This document shows, in pieces, positions 34,662 through 44,086 of a DNA stretch of 64,000 bases; position 1 is the first letter of the stretch; each line of letters begins with the position of its first letter. Below the pieces are notes generated by a model. It was not told the origin of the DNA, made no database searches, and saw only the letters and a list, made by a program, of their open reading frames with translations. A program made the position numbers and the translations under genes. The DNA is taken from contig JAHCIA010000001.1 of assembly GCA_026129465.1 (NCBI GenBank), positions 3,073,503 through 3,137,502 on the forward strand, given 5' to 3'. The DNA comes from Flavobacteriales bacterium. Its GTDB lineage: Bacteria; Bacteroidota; Bacteroidia; Flavobacteriales_F; PHOS-HE28.

Positions 34662-36737
34662 ATGGCAGTTATCGGCAAGATCCGCGAGCGCAGCGGGTTG
34701 CTTTTGGTGATCGTGGGCGGCGCGCTTGCGGCCTTCATCCTCACGGACCTGTTCTCGGGCCGAGGCGGCCAGCGTGACCAGGTCCTCGGCGAGGTGGGCG
34801 GTGAGGAGATCAGCTTGCGCCGCTTCGAGCAGCGGGTGGGCGAGGAACTCGACAGTTACCGCAATGATTTCGGGCAGCAGGTCACCAGCCAGTTGCAGGA
34901 ACAGATCCGCAGTTCCGTGTGGAACGAGATGGTGAAGGCCCATGTGCTCCTGGGCCGCGTGGAGCGCGCCGGGTTCGCCCTCACCAAACCCGAGTACGAC
35001 GACATCCGCTTCGGCAACAACATCCTGCCTGAGTTCCGCAACCAGCCCAATTTCCAAGGCCCCGATGGCCGTCCCAGTCCGGAAGCGCTGCAGCAATACT
35101 TCAGTTCGGTGCAGCTCAATGCGCCGGTGTACCACGCCATCCAAAAGCGCCGCATCACCGAGAACCGCCTATATGCCAAGTACAACAACCTGGTGAAGAA
35201 GAGCATCTTCGTCAACCGTGTGCAGGCCGAGGATGATTTCCACGGCAAGAACACCAAGGTCTCCTTCGACATGGTGGCCCACCGCTACGACCAGGAGCCC
35301 GACAGCCTTTTCCCGGTGGGCGACCGCGACCTGCGCCGCTACTACGACCAGCACCGCAACGATCCGAAGCACCGCCAGAAACCGGCGCGCCGGTTCGAGT
35401 ATGTGAAGTTCCCCGTAAAGGCCACCGAGGCCGATCGCCTGCTGGGTCGCCGTGAACTGGAGGACCTCCGCGAGGAGTTCGCCAGCACGCAGGAGGATTC
35501 GCTCTTCGTGGTGATGAACAGCGAGTCGCGCGCCTATGTCCTCACGCCATACGCGGAAGGGACCGCTGATGCCGAGACCGACACACGCATGCTGGAAGCG
35601 GCCGTGGGCGACGTGGTCGGCCCGTATGCCGAAGGCGAGACCTGGAAGCTGGTGAAGGTGAAGGAACTGAAGGCCGTGCCTGAGGCCCGTGTGCGCCACA
35701 TCCTCCTCAGCACCCAGCAGGGCAAGGGGGAGGACGAGCAGAAGAAACGGGCCGACAGCCTGCTGACGGTGGTGAAGCGCGACCGCAGCAAGTTCCCCGA
35801 TCTCGTCTCCAAGTTCAGCGATGATCCCGGCAGCGTGAACAGTGGAGGCGTATACGAATGGTTCGATAAGTTCCGCATGGTGCCGGAGTTCACCGAGGCC
35901 AGCTTCGATCAGAAAGTAGGTGCCATCACCATCGCCAAGACCACATATGGCTTCCACATCGTGGAGGTGCTGGGCCAGCGCGATCGCATGGAGCGCATGG
36001 TCGCCACCATCGATCGGGGCATGCGGGCCACACCCGCCACCTACAAGGAGGTGTACAAACAGGCCAATGAATTCTCCCTGCGCAACAAGACCCTCGCCGC
36101 TTTCCAAAGCGCCGCCGAGGAAGCCGGCCTGGAAGTGGTGAAGGTCGACGAGCTGCGACCCGACATGCGATTCGTGATGGGCCTGCAGCAGCCCAACTCC
36201 ACCATCAGCTGGGTGAATCGCGCCAAGGTTGGCGACGTGAGCGAACCGCTGGATGCGGGCGATGACCATGTGGTGGCGATCCTCACCGGCATCCGCGAGG
36301 AAGGCCCGCCTGCGTTGGATGATGTGCGTGAACTCTTCACCCGCGAAGTGATGAAGGAGAAGAAAGGCGAGGAACTCGTCAAGCGCATGAAGGGCAACAC
36401 CGACCTTCCGTCCCTGGCGCAGACGCTGGGCACCACGGTGCAGCCGGTCTCCGAGATGCTGCTCAGCGCCACCAGCATTCCTGGTGGCTACACCGAGTTC
36501 GAGGTCATCGGGCAGATCTTCGCCATGGAGACCGGCCAGACCAGCGTGCCCCTGAAGGGCGAGACCGGCGTATTCGTGGTGAAGGTGACCAACACTTCTG
36601 CCACACCCGAGCCCGGTGATGTGGCCACGGAGCGTTCCAGCCAGACCACCCGCATCCGGGGCCGTGCGGAGAACGCGCTTTACAACGCGCTGCGCGAGGC
36701 GGTGGGTGTGAAGGACGACCGCAGCCGCTATTACTGA
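34662..36737 (+). CDS. PpiD/SurA-like peptidylprolyl isomerase
   Basis: 691 aa. N-terminal membrane anchor (LLLVIVGGALAAFILTDLF) after a short basic cytoplasmic start, then a SurA_N-like chaperone region (VLGEVGGEEISLRRFEQRVGEEL...). A parvulin domain starts near residue 344 (VRHILLSTQQGKGE ... FSDDPGSVNSGGVYEWF ... FGFHIVEVLGQ-like TYGFHIVEVLGQ). A C-terminal chaperone half follows. Assists folding of exported and outer-membrane proteins, in keeping with the upstream lptC and barrel genes. Has its own promoter box. Confidence 0.92.
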   Translation: MAVIGKIRERSGLLLVIVGGALAAFILTDLFSGRGGQRDQVLGEVGGEEISLRRFEQRVGEELDSYRNDFGQQVTSQLQEQIRSSVWNEMVKAHVLLGRVERAGFALTKPEYDDIRFGNNILPEFRNQPNFQGPDGRPSPEALQQYFSSVQLNAPVYHAIQKRRITENRLYAKYNNLVKKSIFVNRVQAEDDFHGKNTKVSFDMVAHRYDQEPDSLFPVGDRDLRRYYDQHRNDPKHRQKPARRFEYVKFPVKATEADRLLGRRELEDLREEFASTQEDSLFVVMNSESRAYVLTPYAEGTADAETDTRMLEAAVGDVVGPYAEGETWKLVKVKELKAVPEARVRHILLSTQQGKGEDEQKKRADSLLTVVKRDRSKFPDLVSKFSDDPGSVNSGGVYEWFDKFRMVPEFTEASFDQKVGAITIAKTTYGFHIVEVLGQRDRMERMVATIDRGMRATPATYKEVYKQANEFSLRNKTLAAFQSAAEEAGLEVVKVDELRPDMRFVMGLQQPNSTISWVNRAKVGDVSEPLDAGDDHVVAILTGIREEGPPALDDVRELFTREVMKEKKGEELVKRMKGNTDLPSLAQTLGTTVQPVSEMLLSATSIPGGYTEFEVIGQIFAMETGQTSVPLKGETGVFVVKVTNTSATPEPGDVATERSSQTTRIRGRAENALYNALREAVGVKDDRSRYY

Positions 36738-36744
36738 GCGCGGG

Positions 36745-38070
36745 TCACCGCAGCTGGCTCAAACGCTCGGCATCAAGTCGCAGCAGGATGGCCAGGAGGA
36801 TGGTGAAACTGATCATGCTGCTTCCGCCGTAGCTGAAGAAGGGAAGCGGTATGCCGATCACCGGCGCCAGGCCGATGGCCATGCCCACGTTGATCATCAG
36901 GTGCAGGAAGAAAATGCTGGCCACACAATAGGCATAGATCCGCGTGAACCGAGAGCGCTGCCGGTCGCTGATCCAAATGATGCGCAGGATGAGCGCCGTA
37001 AGCAGCAGAACCACGAACGAGGTGCCCAAGAAGCCCCATTCCTCGCCCACCGTGCAGATGATGAAGTCAGTGCTTTGCATGGGCACGTACTTGTATTTGG
37101 TGAGCGTACCCTGCAGCCAGCCCTTGCCCGTGAGACCGCCCGACCCGATGGCCGTCTGGCTCTGTTTCACGTTGTAGCCCAAGTTCTGTGGGTCTTCCAA
37201 TTGGCCCAATGTCACCAGGATGCGGTCGCGCTGGTGTTGTGCCAGAACCTTGTCGAAGGCATAATCCACGCTGCCGATGAAGGCCGCTGAACAGACCACG
37301 CCCACGACGATGTAGGTATACAACGGCCTCCGCGATCGTTTCACCACGAAGCTGCGCACCACCCACCAGGCGATCCCGGCGGCGAAGGCGATCAGTATCA
37401 TCAGCAGCCAGGGGCCGGGCAATTCACGGTCGGTAAAGGGCAGACCGAAGCTCGACTCGCGCAGGATGAGCGAAAGCACCGAGAGGATGCCCGCCAGGAT
37501 GGCCAGCAGCAGCACGTTGCCTGAGAGCCCTTCTCGGTAGAGCACCAGGATGAAGGCGCCGGAGACGAGCGCTGTGCCGGTATCGGGCTGCAGCATGATA
37601 AGTGCCACGGGGGCGAGGATGATGACCCCGGCGATGACACGTGAACGAAGGTCGGCCAAGGCCTTCAGGCCACTGAGGTAGCGGGAGAGCGCGAGGGCGG
37701 TGGCGAACTTGGCGAACTCCGCGGGCTGGATGCCGAAGCCGCCGATGGCGAACCAGGCCCTGGCGCCCTTCACTTCCTTGCCGAAAAGCAGCACGGCCAC
37801 CAGCAGCAGCAGCACGAAAACGTAGACCCCGAAGGCCGAATCGCGCAGGAAACCGCCCCGCACCAGCAGGATGCCCGCGCCAAGCACCAGGCTGACGCCC
37901 ATCCACACCGCCTGCTTGCCATACTCGCGGCTCGTGTCGAACATGCTGGGATGGTCCGGGTCGAAAGCGGCCGAGTAGATGTTGGCCCAGCCGAGGAACA
38001 TCAGCAGCAGGTACATCAACAGGATCGGCCTGTCGAGGTTGTGGGCCACATTCTCGCGCGCGCTGGTCAT
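36745..38070 (-). CDS. rodA: Rod shape-determining protein RodA
   Basis: 441 aa from ATG 38070, overlapping the mrdA stop (ATGA). SEDS glycosyltransferase with about ten membrane helices; conserved GFGIQPAEFAKFATALALSRYL, MLQPDTGTALV, GSGGLTGKGWLQGTLTKYKYVPMQSTDFIICTVGEEWGFLG and FFSYGGSSMISF are present. Polymerises peptidoglycan strands with PBP2 during lateral growth. Last gene of the elongasome operon, convergent with the PPIase gene at 7 bp. Confidence 0.95.
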   Translation of the reverse strand: MTSARENVAHNLDRPILLMYLLLMFLGWANIYSAAFDPDHPSMFDTSREYGKQAVWMGVSLVLGAGILLVRGGFLRDSAFGVYVFVLLLLVAVLLFGKEVKGARAWFAIGGFGIQPAEFAKFATALALSRYLSGLKALADLRSRVIAGVIILAPVALIMLQPDTGTALVSGAFILVLYREGLSGNVLLLAILAGILSVLSLILRESSFGLPFTDRELPGPWLLMILIAFAAGIAWWVVRSFVVKRSRRPLYTYIVVGVVCSAAFIGSVDYAFDKVLAQHQRDRILVTLGQLEDPQNLGYNVKQSQTAIGSGGLTGKGWLQGTLTKYKYVPMQSTDFIICTVGEEWGFLGTSFVVLLLTALILRIIWISDRQRSRFTRIYAYCVASIFFLHLMINVGMAIGLAPVIGIPLPFFSYGGSSMISFTILLAILLRLDAERLSQLR

Positions 38071-39920
38071 GGGCGTCGCGGTTTCTTGGGCGGCTTGCGG
38101 TAGTCCTTCTCGGCGGCGATCAGGTCGGCCTCCTCCATGCGTGCCACCACCTCCGGCCGCGTGATCTCGCCGGTGAGGTATTGCTCGATGATGAGGCTGG
38201 CGATGGGAGCGGCCCAGGTGCCACCGAAGCCGCTGTTCTCCACGTACACGGCGATGGCGATGCGCGGGTCCTCCATGGGTGCGTAAGCGATGAATACCGC
38301 GTGGTCCTTGCCGTGCGGGTTCTCGGCCGTACCGGTCTTGCCGCACACGGTGATGCCTGGAACCCTGGCCTGGCGTGCCGTGCCACCGGCCTCATGCACC
38401 ACACGCCGCATACCCTCGTGCACCAGGTCGTACCAGCGCGCGCTGATGCCGGTCTCCTTGCGCTCCCTGTAGCGGGCCTGCGCGCTGTCCGGATGTCCGA
38501 TGGCGCGCACCACATGCGGCTCGATGTACCAGCCCTTGTTGGCGAAGATGGCCGCGAGGTTGGCCATCTGCAGCGGTGCCACCAGCACTTCGCCCTGTCC
38601 GATGCTCGCCGAGTAGATGGTGCTGAAGGCCCAGCGTTCCTTGCCGTACTTGCGGTCGTAGTAGGCCGGTCCAGGGATCAGGCCGCCCTTCACCGAGGGC
38701 AGGTCGATGTCAAGCTTATGGCCCAGACCGAAGCGGTGCATGTAGGTCTCCCATTCGGCCAGGCCCAGCGCCGCGTCCCGGAATCGGCTCTTGCGGTCCA
38801 GGTCGCGCTCCACCAGCCGCCGGAACACATTGTAGAAATAGGGGTTGCACGAATACTGGATGGCCTTCTCCACATCGGTGGCCGTGGGGTGGTTGTGGCA
38901 ACCCACCAGGGCACGGTTGCAGGGGTAGCCGGTGTTGGGCTGGATGACGCCCAGTTCGAGCGCGGTGAGCGATTGCACGATCTTGAAGATCGAGCCCGGA
39001 GGATACTGCGCCTGCAGCGCCCGGTCGAAGAGCGGCTTGATGGGGTCGCGTTGGAGCTGCCCGTAGTTGGTGTTGCGCACCCGTCCCACAAGCAGTTCGG
39101 GATCGTAGGCCGGGCTGCTCACCATGCACAGCACCTCGCCGGTCTTCGGGTCCAGCGCCACGATACTGCCCTTCTTGTTGCGCATGAGCTTTTCGCCCAG
39201 CAGCTGAAGGTCCAGGTCGAGGCCCGTGAAGAGATCCTCACCCGCCACGGCCAGGGTGTCGTACATGCCGTTCTTGAAGGGCCCCTTTTCGTTGTTGTGC
39301 ACGTCCACCAGCACATACTTCACACCGCGCCGCCCGCGCAGCGCTTCCTCGTAGTACTCCTCCACGCCGCCAACTCCGATCACGTCGCCCGCCTTGTAGT
39401 ACTTGTCCTCCTCCACCTTCTTCGGACTCACCTCGCTGAGGTAGCCCAGCAGGTGCGGCGCGGTACGTGGTGGATAGGTGCGCAGGGTCCTGCTCTGTCC
39501 ATAGAAACCGTTGTACTTGTGCAGATGGACGCTGATGGCGGCGAACTGCTCGGCGGGGATCTGCTTCTCGATGACGCTGGGCTTGTAGCGCGACCAGACC
39601 ATCGCTTCCGCCAGGCGCCTGCGCAGGTCGTCCACACTTACCCCGATCAGCGTGCAGAAGGCCAACGTGTCGAAGGGCTTCACCTCGCGGGGCACCACCA
39701 TCAGGTCGTAGACCGGTGTGTTGGCCACCAGCAGCCGTTCCCGCCTGTCGTAGATGAGCCCGCGCGAAGGATAGACGGTGACCTTGCGCTCGGCCATGTT
39801 CGCCGCTTCGGCCTTCCAACGGCCGTCAACCACCTGGATCCAGAAAAGGCGCAGGATGAAGACCAGGGCGATGAAGACCACCCCGGCGATCAGCACGTAT
39901 TTGCGCGAATCGAGGTTCAT
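38067..39920 (-). CDS. mrdA: Penicillin-binding protein 2 (transpeptidase of the elongasome)
   Basis: 617 aa. N-terminal anchor (YVLIAGVVFIALVFILRLFWIQV), PBP dimerisation domain with SRGLIYDRRERLLV, and the transpeptidase domain: SxxK as Ser310/Lys313 in YPPGSIFK, SxN in YSCNPYF, and KTG at Lys528 in VCGKTGTAENPHGKDHA. Cross-links the glycan made by RodA. Both ends overlap neighbours by 4 bp (mreD upstream, rodA downstream). Confidence 0.95.
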   Translation of the reverse strand: MNLDSRKYVLIAGVVFIALVFILRLFWIQVVDGRWKAEAANMAERKVTVYPSRGLIYDRRERLLVANTPVYDLMVVPREVKPFDTLAFCTLIGVSVDDLRRRLAEAMVWSRYKPSVIEKQIPAEQFAAISVHLHKYNGFYGQSRTLRTYPPRTAPHLLGYLSEVSPKKVEEDKYYKAGDVIGVGGVEEYYEEALRGRRGVKYVLVDVHNNEKGPFKNGMYDTLAVAGEDLFTGLDLDLQLLGEKLMRNKKGSIVALDPKTGEVLCMVSSPAYDPELLVGRVRNTNYGQLQRDPIKPLFDRALQAQYPPGSIFKIVQSLTALELGVIQPNTGYPCNRALVGCHNHPTATDVEKAIQYSCNPYFYNVFRRLVERDLDRKSRFRDAALGLAEWETYMHRFGLGHKLDIDLPSVKGGLIPGPAYYDRKYGKERWAFSTIYSASIGQGEVLVAPLQMANLAAIFANKGWYIEPHVVRAIGHPDSAQARYRERKETGISARWYDLVHEGMRRVVHEAGGTARQARVPGITVCGKTGTAENPHGKDHAVFIAYAPMEDPRIAIAVYVENSGFGGTWAAPIASLIIEQYLTGEITRPEVVARMEEADLIAAEKDYRKPPKKPRRP

Positions 39921-40438
39921 GCCCTTCCGCGTTCGGGCCGCGCGGTGAGGAATTGCGCCAGCATGCAGAGCAGCAGCGTGAAGGCCGCGCTGAGCAGGCC
40001 GCGCAGGAGGGTCTCACCGAAGCGTTCCCACCGGAGCAGTTCAACGTTGAAAAGCCACAGGTGGTGTATGAGTGTGAGCACGCCCGCATAGGTGATCCAC
40101 CAGGTGACGCCCATGCGCAGCAGTGTGGGCCGCATGCCATACTCGTACCCTTCGCGCGGGGCGATCATGCGCAACAGGTGGATGCGAGCGAAACCCATCA
40201 GCACGCAGGCGCTCATGTGCATGCCCGGCGTGTCGCTGAAGAGGTCCATTGACATGCCCGTGGCGGCGCTGATGAGCAGCACGGCCCAGGCGGGCAATTC
40301 AAAGGGCAGGAGCAGCAGGAAAAGGATGTACAGGTAGGGCACCGCATAGCCGTTGGCCACGTCCAGGTGGTCCAGCACCAGCACCTGCACCAGCAGCAGC
40401 GCCACGAAACGGATGATATGGAGGGCCGCGGTGTTCAT
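39917..40438 (-). CDS. mreD: Rod shape-determining protein MreD
   Basis: 173 aa, about five to six membrane helices (IIRFVALLLVQVLVLDHL; PYLYILFLLLLPFELPAWAVLLISAATGMSMDLFSDTPGMHMSA). The SMDLFSDTPGMH segment and its place between mreC and mrdA with 4-bp overlaps at both ends identify it. Confidence 0.9.
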   Translation of the reverse strand: MNTAALHIIRFVALLLVQVLVLDHLDVANGYAVPYLYILFLLLLPFELPAWAVLLISAATGMSMDLFSDTPGMHMSACVLMGFARIHLLRMIAPREGYEYGMRPTLLRMGVTWWITYAGVLTLIHHLWLFNVELLRWERFGETLLRGLLSAAFTLLLCMLAQFLTARPERGRA

Positions 40439-41265
40439 CGTGTATGGTGCGCCGCCTCCAGCGTGTCGCGTTCCATACGGAACAGGTCCGTCACCACGTA
40501 CACATGTCCGCTGCGGGTCATGTCCTCGGTGAGGCGGATGGTGATGTCGTGGTAGTTGCTGCCGGGTTCCACCTCCAGCTTCTCCACCACGCCCACCGGA
40601 ACGCCTTCGGGGAAGATGCCGTCACCACCCCGGGTCTCCACCGTATCGCCCACGGCCACGCGCGCGTGCTTGGCGATGTCGATCACCGAAGCGGTGCGGG
40701 GGTCATTGGTATCCCAATAGAGCAGGCCGAAATGCCCGGTGCGGCGCATGCGCACACTGGTCCGGATGTCGGGGTTCAGCACGCTGATCACAGAGGCGAA
40801 ATGCGGGCTGACCTGCCGGACCACGCCCACGATGCCGTGCGGGCCGATCACGCCCATGTCCGCTTGCAGTCCGGTGGTCATACCCTTGTCCAACGTCAGG
40901 AAGTTCCGCTGCTTGTGCCAGGTGCTGTTGATCACCCGGGCCGTCATGTAGGCATAGCGCTGGCGGTAAATGGTGTCCCGTATCGTCACGAACAGGTCGG
41001 CCACGGGGGCGTAGGAGCTCGCATCGCGGCTGCGCAGATCGGCGTTCTCCTCCGCCAGTGCGCGATTCACCTCCTTCAGGCCGGCATACTCCGTCACGGA
41101 CGACCACCAGCCATAGACGGTGCCTGACAAGGCGTTGCTGCTGCTGATGGCCTGGGCGCGGTGGTGCGCGTTGCCGCTGTGGAGCAGGATGAGCGAGACC
41201 ACCATCAACGCCAGGAAGAGCAGCGTGTTCCGGATTCGGTGAAGGAAGCGGAAGAGGTCACGCAT
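40435..41265 (-). CDS. mreC: Rod shape-determining protein MreC
   Basis: 276 aa. One N-terminal membrane helix (TLLFLALMVVSLILLHS), a coiled-coil stretch (EYAGLKEVNRALAEENADLRSR) and the periplasmic beta-barrel pair (NFLTLDKGMTTGLQADMGVIGPHGIVGVVRQVSPHFASVISVLNPDIRTSVRMRRTGHFGLLYWD). Scaffolds PBP2/RodA. The gap to mreB holds a 38-bp-arm palindrome. Confidence 0.94.
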   Translation of the reverse strand: MRDLFRFLHRIRNTLLFLALMVVSLILLHSGNAHHRAQAISSSNALSGTVYGWWSSVTEYAGLKEVNRALAEENADLRSRDASSYAPVADLFVTIRDTIYRQRYAYMTARVINSTWHKQRNFLTLDKGMTTGLQADMGVIGPHGIVGVVRQVSPHFASVISVLNPDIRTSVRMRRTGHFGLLYWDTNDPRTASVIDIAKHARVAVGDTVETRGGDGIFPEGVPVGVVEKLEVEPGSNYHDITIRLTEDMTRSGHVYVVTDLFRMERDTLEAAHHTR

Positions 41266-41272
41266 GGATCAT

Positions 41273-41360
41273 GAGTGGCGAGTATGGAGTGCTGAGTGGG
41301 GAGTGCTCCACTCTCCAGCCATTGGAGCACTCCCCACTCAGCATTCCCCACTCATTACTC
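41273..41360. repeat. 38-bp-arm palindrome overlapping the mreB stop
   Basis: Left arm 41273-41310 and right arm 41323-41360 pair at 32 of 38 positions around a 12-nt loop. Arms are made of GAGTGGGGAGTGCT-type units. The right arm covers the mreB stop codon (41355-41357), so the element forms the end of mreB and the mreB-mreC spacer. A strong hairpin here could attenuate or stabilise mRNA within the operon. Confidence 0.85.
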
Positions 41361-42380
41361 TCTCATTAGGAACTGGAAGCGGTCGATGTTCTTCAAAGCG
41401 ATGCCCGTGCCACGCGCCACGGCGCGCAGGGGGTCCTCGCTCACGTGTACCGGCAGTTTGGTCTTGATGCTGATCCGCTTGTCCAGGCCGCGCAGCAATG
41501 CGCCGCCGCCAGCCAGGTAGATGCCGGTCTTGTATATGTCGGCGCTCAGTTCGGGCGGGGTTGCCTCCAGGGCGCTGAGGATGGCCTCCTCGATCTTGCT
41601 GATGCTCTTGTCCAGCGCTTGTGCTATTTCGCTGTAGGTGACGGTGATCTCCTTGGGGATGCCCGTCATCAGATCGCGGCCGCGTACGGCATAGTCCGGC
41701 GGGGGGCTGTCCAGCTCGGTCATGGCAGCGCCCACCTCGATCTTGATCTGCTCAGCGGTGCGTTCACCCACCAGGATGTTGTGCTGGCGCCGCATGTACT
41801 CCTCGATGTCCTGCGTGAGTTCGTCGCCCGCCACGCGGATGTTCTTGTCGCACACGATGCCGCCCAGGGCGATCACGGCGATCTCGCTGGTGCCACCGCC
41901 GATGTCGATGATCATGTTGCCCATGGGCTCCTCCACGTCGATGCCGATTCCGATGGCGGCCGCCATGGGTTCATGGATCAGGTACACCTCCTTGGCACCG
42001 GCGTGCTCCGCGCTGTCGCGTACAGCCCGCTTTTCCACCTCGGTGATGCCGCTGGGGATGCAGATCACCATGCGCAGGTTGGGGGTGAAGAGCTGCCGGC
42101 CGGGCTTGATCATGCGGATCATGCCCTTGATCATGTCCTCGGCGGCCTTGAAGTCCGCGATCACCCCGTCCTTCAGTGGGCGGATGGTCTTGATGTTCTC
42201 GTGGGTCTTGCCATGCATCTGCTGGGCCTGGCGCCCCACGGCGATCACCTTGCCGGTGCTGCGGTCCACGGCCACGATGCTGGGCTCGTCCACCACCACC
42301 TTGTCGTTGTGGATGATCAAGGTGTTGGCGGTGCCGAGGTCGATCGCGATCTCCTGGGTGAAAAAGTTGAACCAGCTCAT
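41355..42380 (-). CDS. mreB: Rod shape-determining protein MreB
   Basis: 341 aa from ATG 42380 (MSWFNFFTQEIAIDLGTANTL); upstream in-frame residues are shadow of purH. Bacterial actin: phosphate-1 IDLGTANTLI, MVICIPSG, connect/phosphate-2 IIDIGGGTSEIAVI, adenosine motif LAGGGALLRGLDKRI. The N-terminal amphipathic start (WFNFF) may bind membrane. It follows purH by 14 bp and leads the elongasome genes. Confidence 0.96.
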   Translation of the reverse strand: MSWFNFFTQEIAIDLGTANTLIIHNDKVVVDEPSIVAVDRSTGKVIAVGRQAQQMHGKTHENIKTIRPLKDGVIADFKAAEDMIKGMIRMIKPGRQLFTPNLRMVICIPSGITEVEKRAVRDSAEHAGAKEVYLIHEPMAAAIGIGIDVEEPMGNMIIDIGGGTSEIAVIALGGIVCDKNIRVAGDELTQDIEEYMRRQHNILVGERTAEQIKIEVGAAMTELDSPPPDYAVRGRDLMTGIPKEITVTYSEIAQALDKSISKIEEAILSALEATPPELSADIYKTGIYLAGGGALLRGLDKRISIKTKLPVHVSEDPLRAVARGTGIALKNIDRFQFLMRE

Positions 42381-42394
42381 GGTCCGGTAAGGGA

Positions 42395-43969
42395 TCAGTG
42401 TTTGAAGTGTCGGATGCCGGTGATGCACATGGCCATGCCGTGCGCGTCGCAATAGTCTATGCTGTCCTGGTCGCGGATGCTGCCGCCGGGGTGGACGACC
42501 GCGGTGATGCCGGCCTTGTGGGCGATCTCCACGCAATCCGGGAAGGGGAAGAAGGCGTCACTGGCCATCACGGCGCCATGCAGGTCGAAACCGAATTTCG
42601 TCGCCTTGGCGATGGCCTGTTCCAGCGCGTCCACCCGGCTGGTCTGCCCGGTACCGCTGGCCAGCAGTTGGTAGCCCTTGGCCAACACGATGGCGTTGCT
42701 CTTGGTGTGCTTCACCAGCATGGTGGCGAAGACCATGTCCGCGAGCTCCTGTGCTGAGGGGGCATTTTTCGTGGCCGTTTTCATCACGGCTGCCGATGGC
42801 AAGGCGTTGTTGACGGCCTGGGTCAGCATGCCACCAAGGGCCGAACGCCAGTGCCGGGGCCGATGGCCCTTTCCCTTGCGGCGCAGGATGATGCGGTTCT
42901 TTTTCCGGCGCAGCACCTCCAGCGCGTCCGCATCGAAGTCCGGTGCGGCGATGATCTCGAAGAAGATGGTGTCGATGGCCTCGGCCGTGGCCTTGTCGAT
43001 ACGTGCGTTGGTCACCAGCACGCCACCAAAGGCGCTCACGGGGTCTCCCGCCAGTGCCGCGTCCCAGGCTTCCTTCACCGTGGCCCGCACCGCTGCGCCG
43101 CAGGCGTTGTTGTGCTTCAATATCGCGAACGCCTCGACTGCGCTCGGCGTGTCGGCTCCGCTGGCCTGCCCGGAGCGAAGTCGAAGGGTGGCCAGGTCAT
43201 CGATCAGCTCCAGCCCGGCGTCCAGGTCCAACAGGTTGTTGTAGCTGAGTTCCTTGCCGTGGAGGCGATCGAAAAGGCCGTCCAGGTCGCCGATGAAGGC
43301 GGCCTGTTGGTGCGGGTTCTCGCCATAGCGCAGCGGGTGCACGGGCCGGCCGGCCACAGGAGGAAGGCCCGCATCGTTCCCGCTGAACCAGGCGTGTATG
43401 GCGCTGTCGTACCGGCTGCTCACGCCGAAGGCCGCCGTGGCGAAGGCCTTCCGTTGATCCAGCGTGGTGACCCCGTTCTGCTCCTTCAGCAGCTGAAGCA
43501 GTTCGGCGTACTGGGCCATGGACGGCACAATGGTCACATCGGCATGGTTCTTCGCCGCCGCGCGGATCAGGCTGATGCCGCCGATGTCGATCTTCTCGAT
43601 GATCTCACTCTCGCTGCCGCCGGCCTCCACCGTGGCCTCGAAGGGGTAGAGGTCCACGATCACCAGGTCGATGGGCGGTATGTCGTACTCCTCCAATTGC
43701 GCCACATCGCTGGCCAGATCGCGCCGGCCCAGGATGCCACCGAAGACCTTCGGGTGCAGGGTCTTCACCCTGCCACCCAGGATGCTGGGGTAGGTGGTGA
43801 GGTCCTCCACGGGTGTCACGGGTACGCCCAGCCCTTCGAGGAAGGTCTGTGTGCCGCCGGTGGAGTAGAGCCTGACATCCAGGCGGACGAGTTCGCGCAC
43901 AAGGGGCTCCAGACCGTCCTTGTGGTACACGGAAAGGAGCGCGCTATGGATGCGTTTTTGCCCGGCCAA
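42395..43969 (-). CDS. purH: Bifunctional AICAR transformylase/IMP cyclohydrolase, with repeat-derived insertion
   Basis: 524 aa, final two steps of IMP synthesis. The MGS-like cyclohydrolase domain (ALLSVYHKDGLEPLVRELV, YSTGGT, GGRVKTLHP) is followed by the AICARFT domain (RYGENPHQQAAF, KELSYNNLLDLDAGLEL, ILKHNNACGAAV, DAFFPFPDCVEIAHKAGITAVVHPGGSIRDQD). Residues 261-280 (LRLRSGQASG...) interrupt the region that normally joins LELID.. directly to ..FAILKHNNACG. They correspond to a 60-bp palindromic repeat inserted in frame. All catalytic motifs flanking it are intact, so the enzyme is probably active. Confidence 0.95.
   Translation of the reverse strand: MAGQKRIHSALLSVYHKDGLEPLVRELVRLDVRLYSTGGTQTFLEGLGVPVTPVEDLTTYPSILGGRVKTLHPKVFGGILGRRDLASDVAQLEEYDIPPIDLVIVDLYPFEATVEAGGSESEIIEKIDIGGISLIRAAAKNHADVTIVPSMAQYAELLQLLKEQNGVTTLDQRKAFATAAFGVSSRYDSAIHAWFSGNDAGLPPVAGRPVHPLRYGENPHQQAAFIGDLDGLFDRLHGKELSYNNLLDLDAGLELIDDLATLRLRSGQASGADTPSAVEAFAILKHNNACGAAVRATVKEAWDAALAGDPVSAFGGVLVTNARIDKATAEAIDTIFFEIIAAPDFDADALEVLRRKKNRIILRRKGKGHRPRHWRSALGGMLTQAVNNALPSAAVMKTATKNAPSAQELADMVFATMLVKHTKSNAIVLAKGYQLLASGTGQTSRVDALEQAIAKATKFGFDLHGAVMASDAFFPFPDCVEIAHKAGITAVVHPGGSIRDQDSIDYCDAHGMAMCITGIRHFKH
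43130..43189 (-). repeat. In-frame LRSGQA/ACPERSRR-type palindromic repeat within purH
   Basis: 60 bp. Arms TCGACTGCGCTC (43134-43145) and GAGCGAAGTCGA (43173-43184) pair at 11 of 12 positions. On the minus strand it encodes LRLRSGQA in PurH; on the plus strand it reads ACPERSRR. Peptides of both types are familiar as repeat-derived insertions in many bacterial proteins (memory). Confidence 0.8.
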
Positions 43970-44086
43970 TGTGGTATTCCTGCGGGGTTGGCCCGCGTTC
44001 CCGGCGCAAGTTTACATCGCGGACCCACCGATCTCGGGCACGCGCGCACGGCGTTATGCGAAGGTTACCAACACCCGGCGCGCGGC

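Noticed and set aside
38181..40091. 636-aa plus-strand ORF
   Set aside because: Fully antisense to mrdA, which has all transpeptidase motifs; the composition is typical of high-GC shadow frames.
42678..43244. Plus-strand ORF containing ACPERSRR
   Set aside because: Antisense to purH; the peptide is the reverse reading of the inserted palindrome, not a gene.
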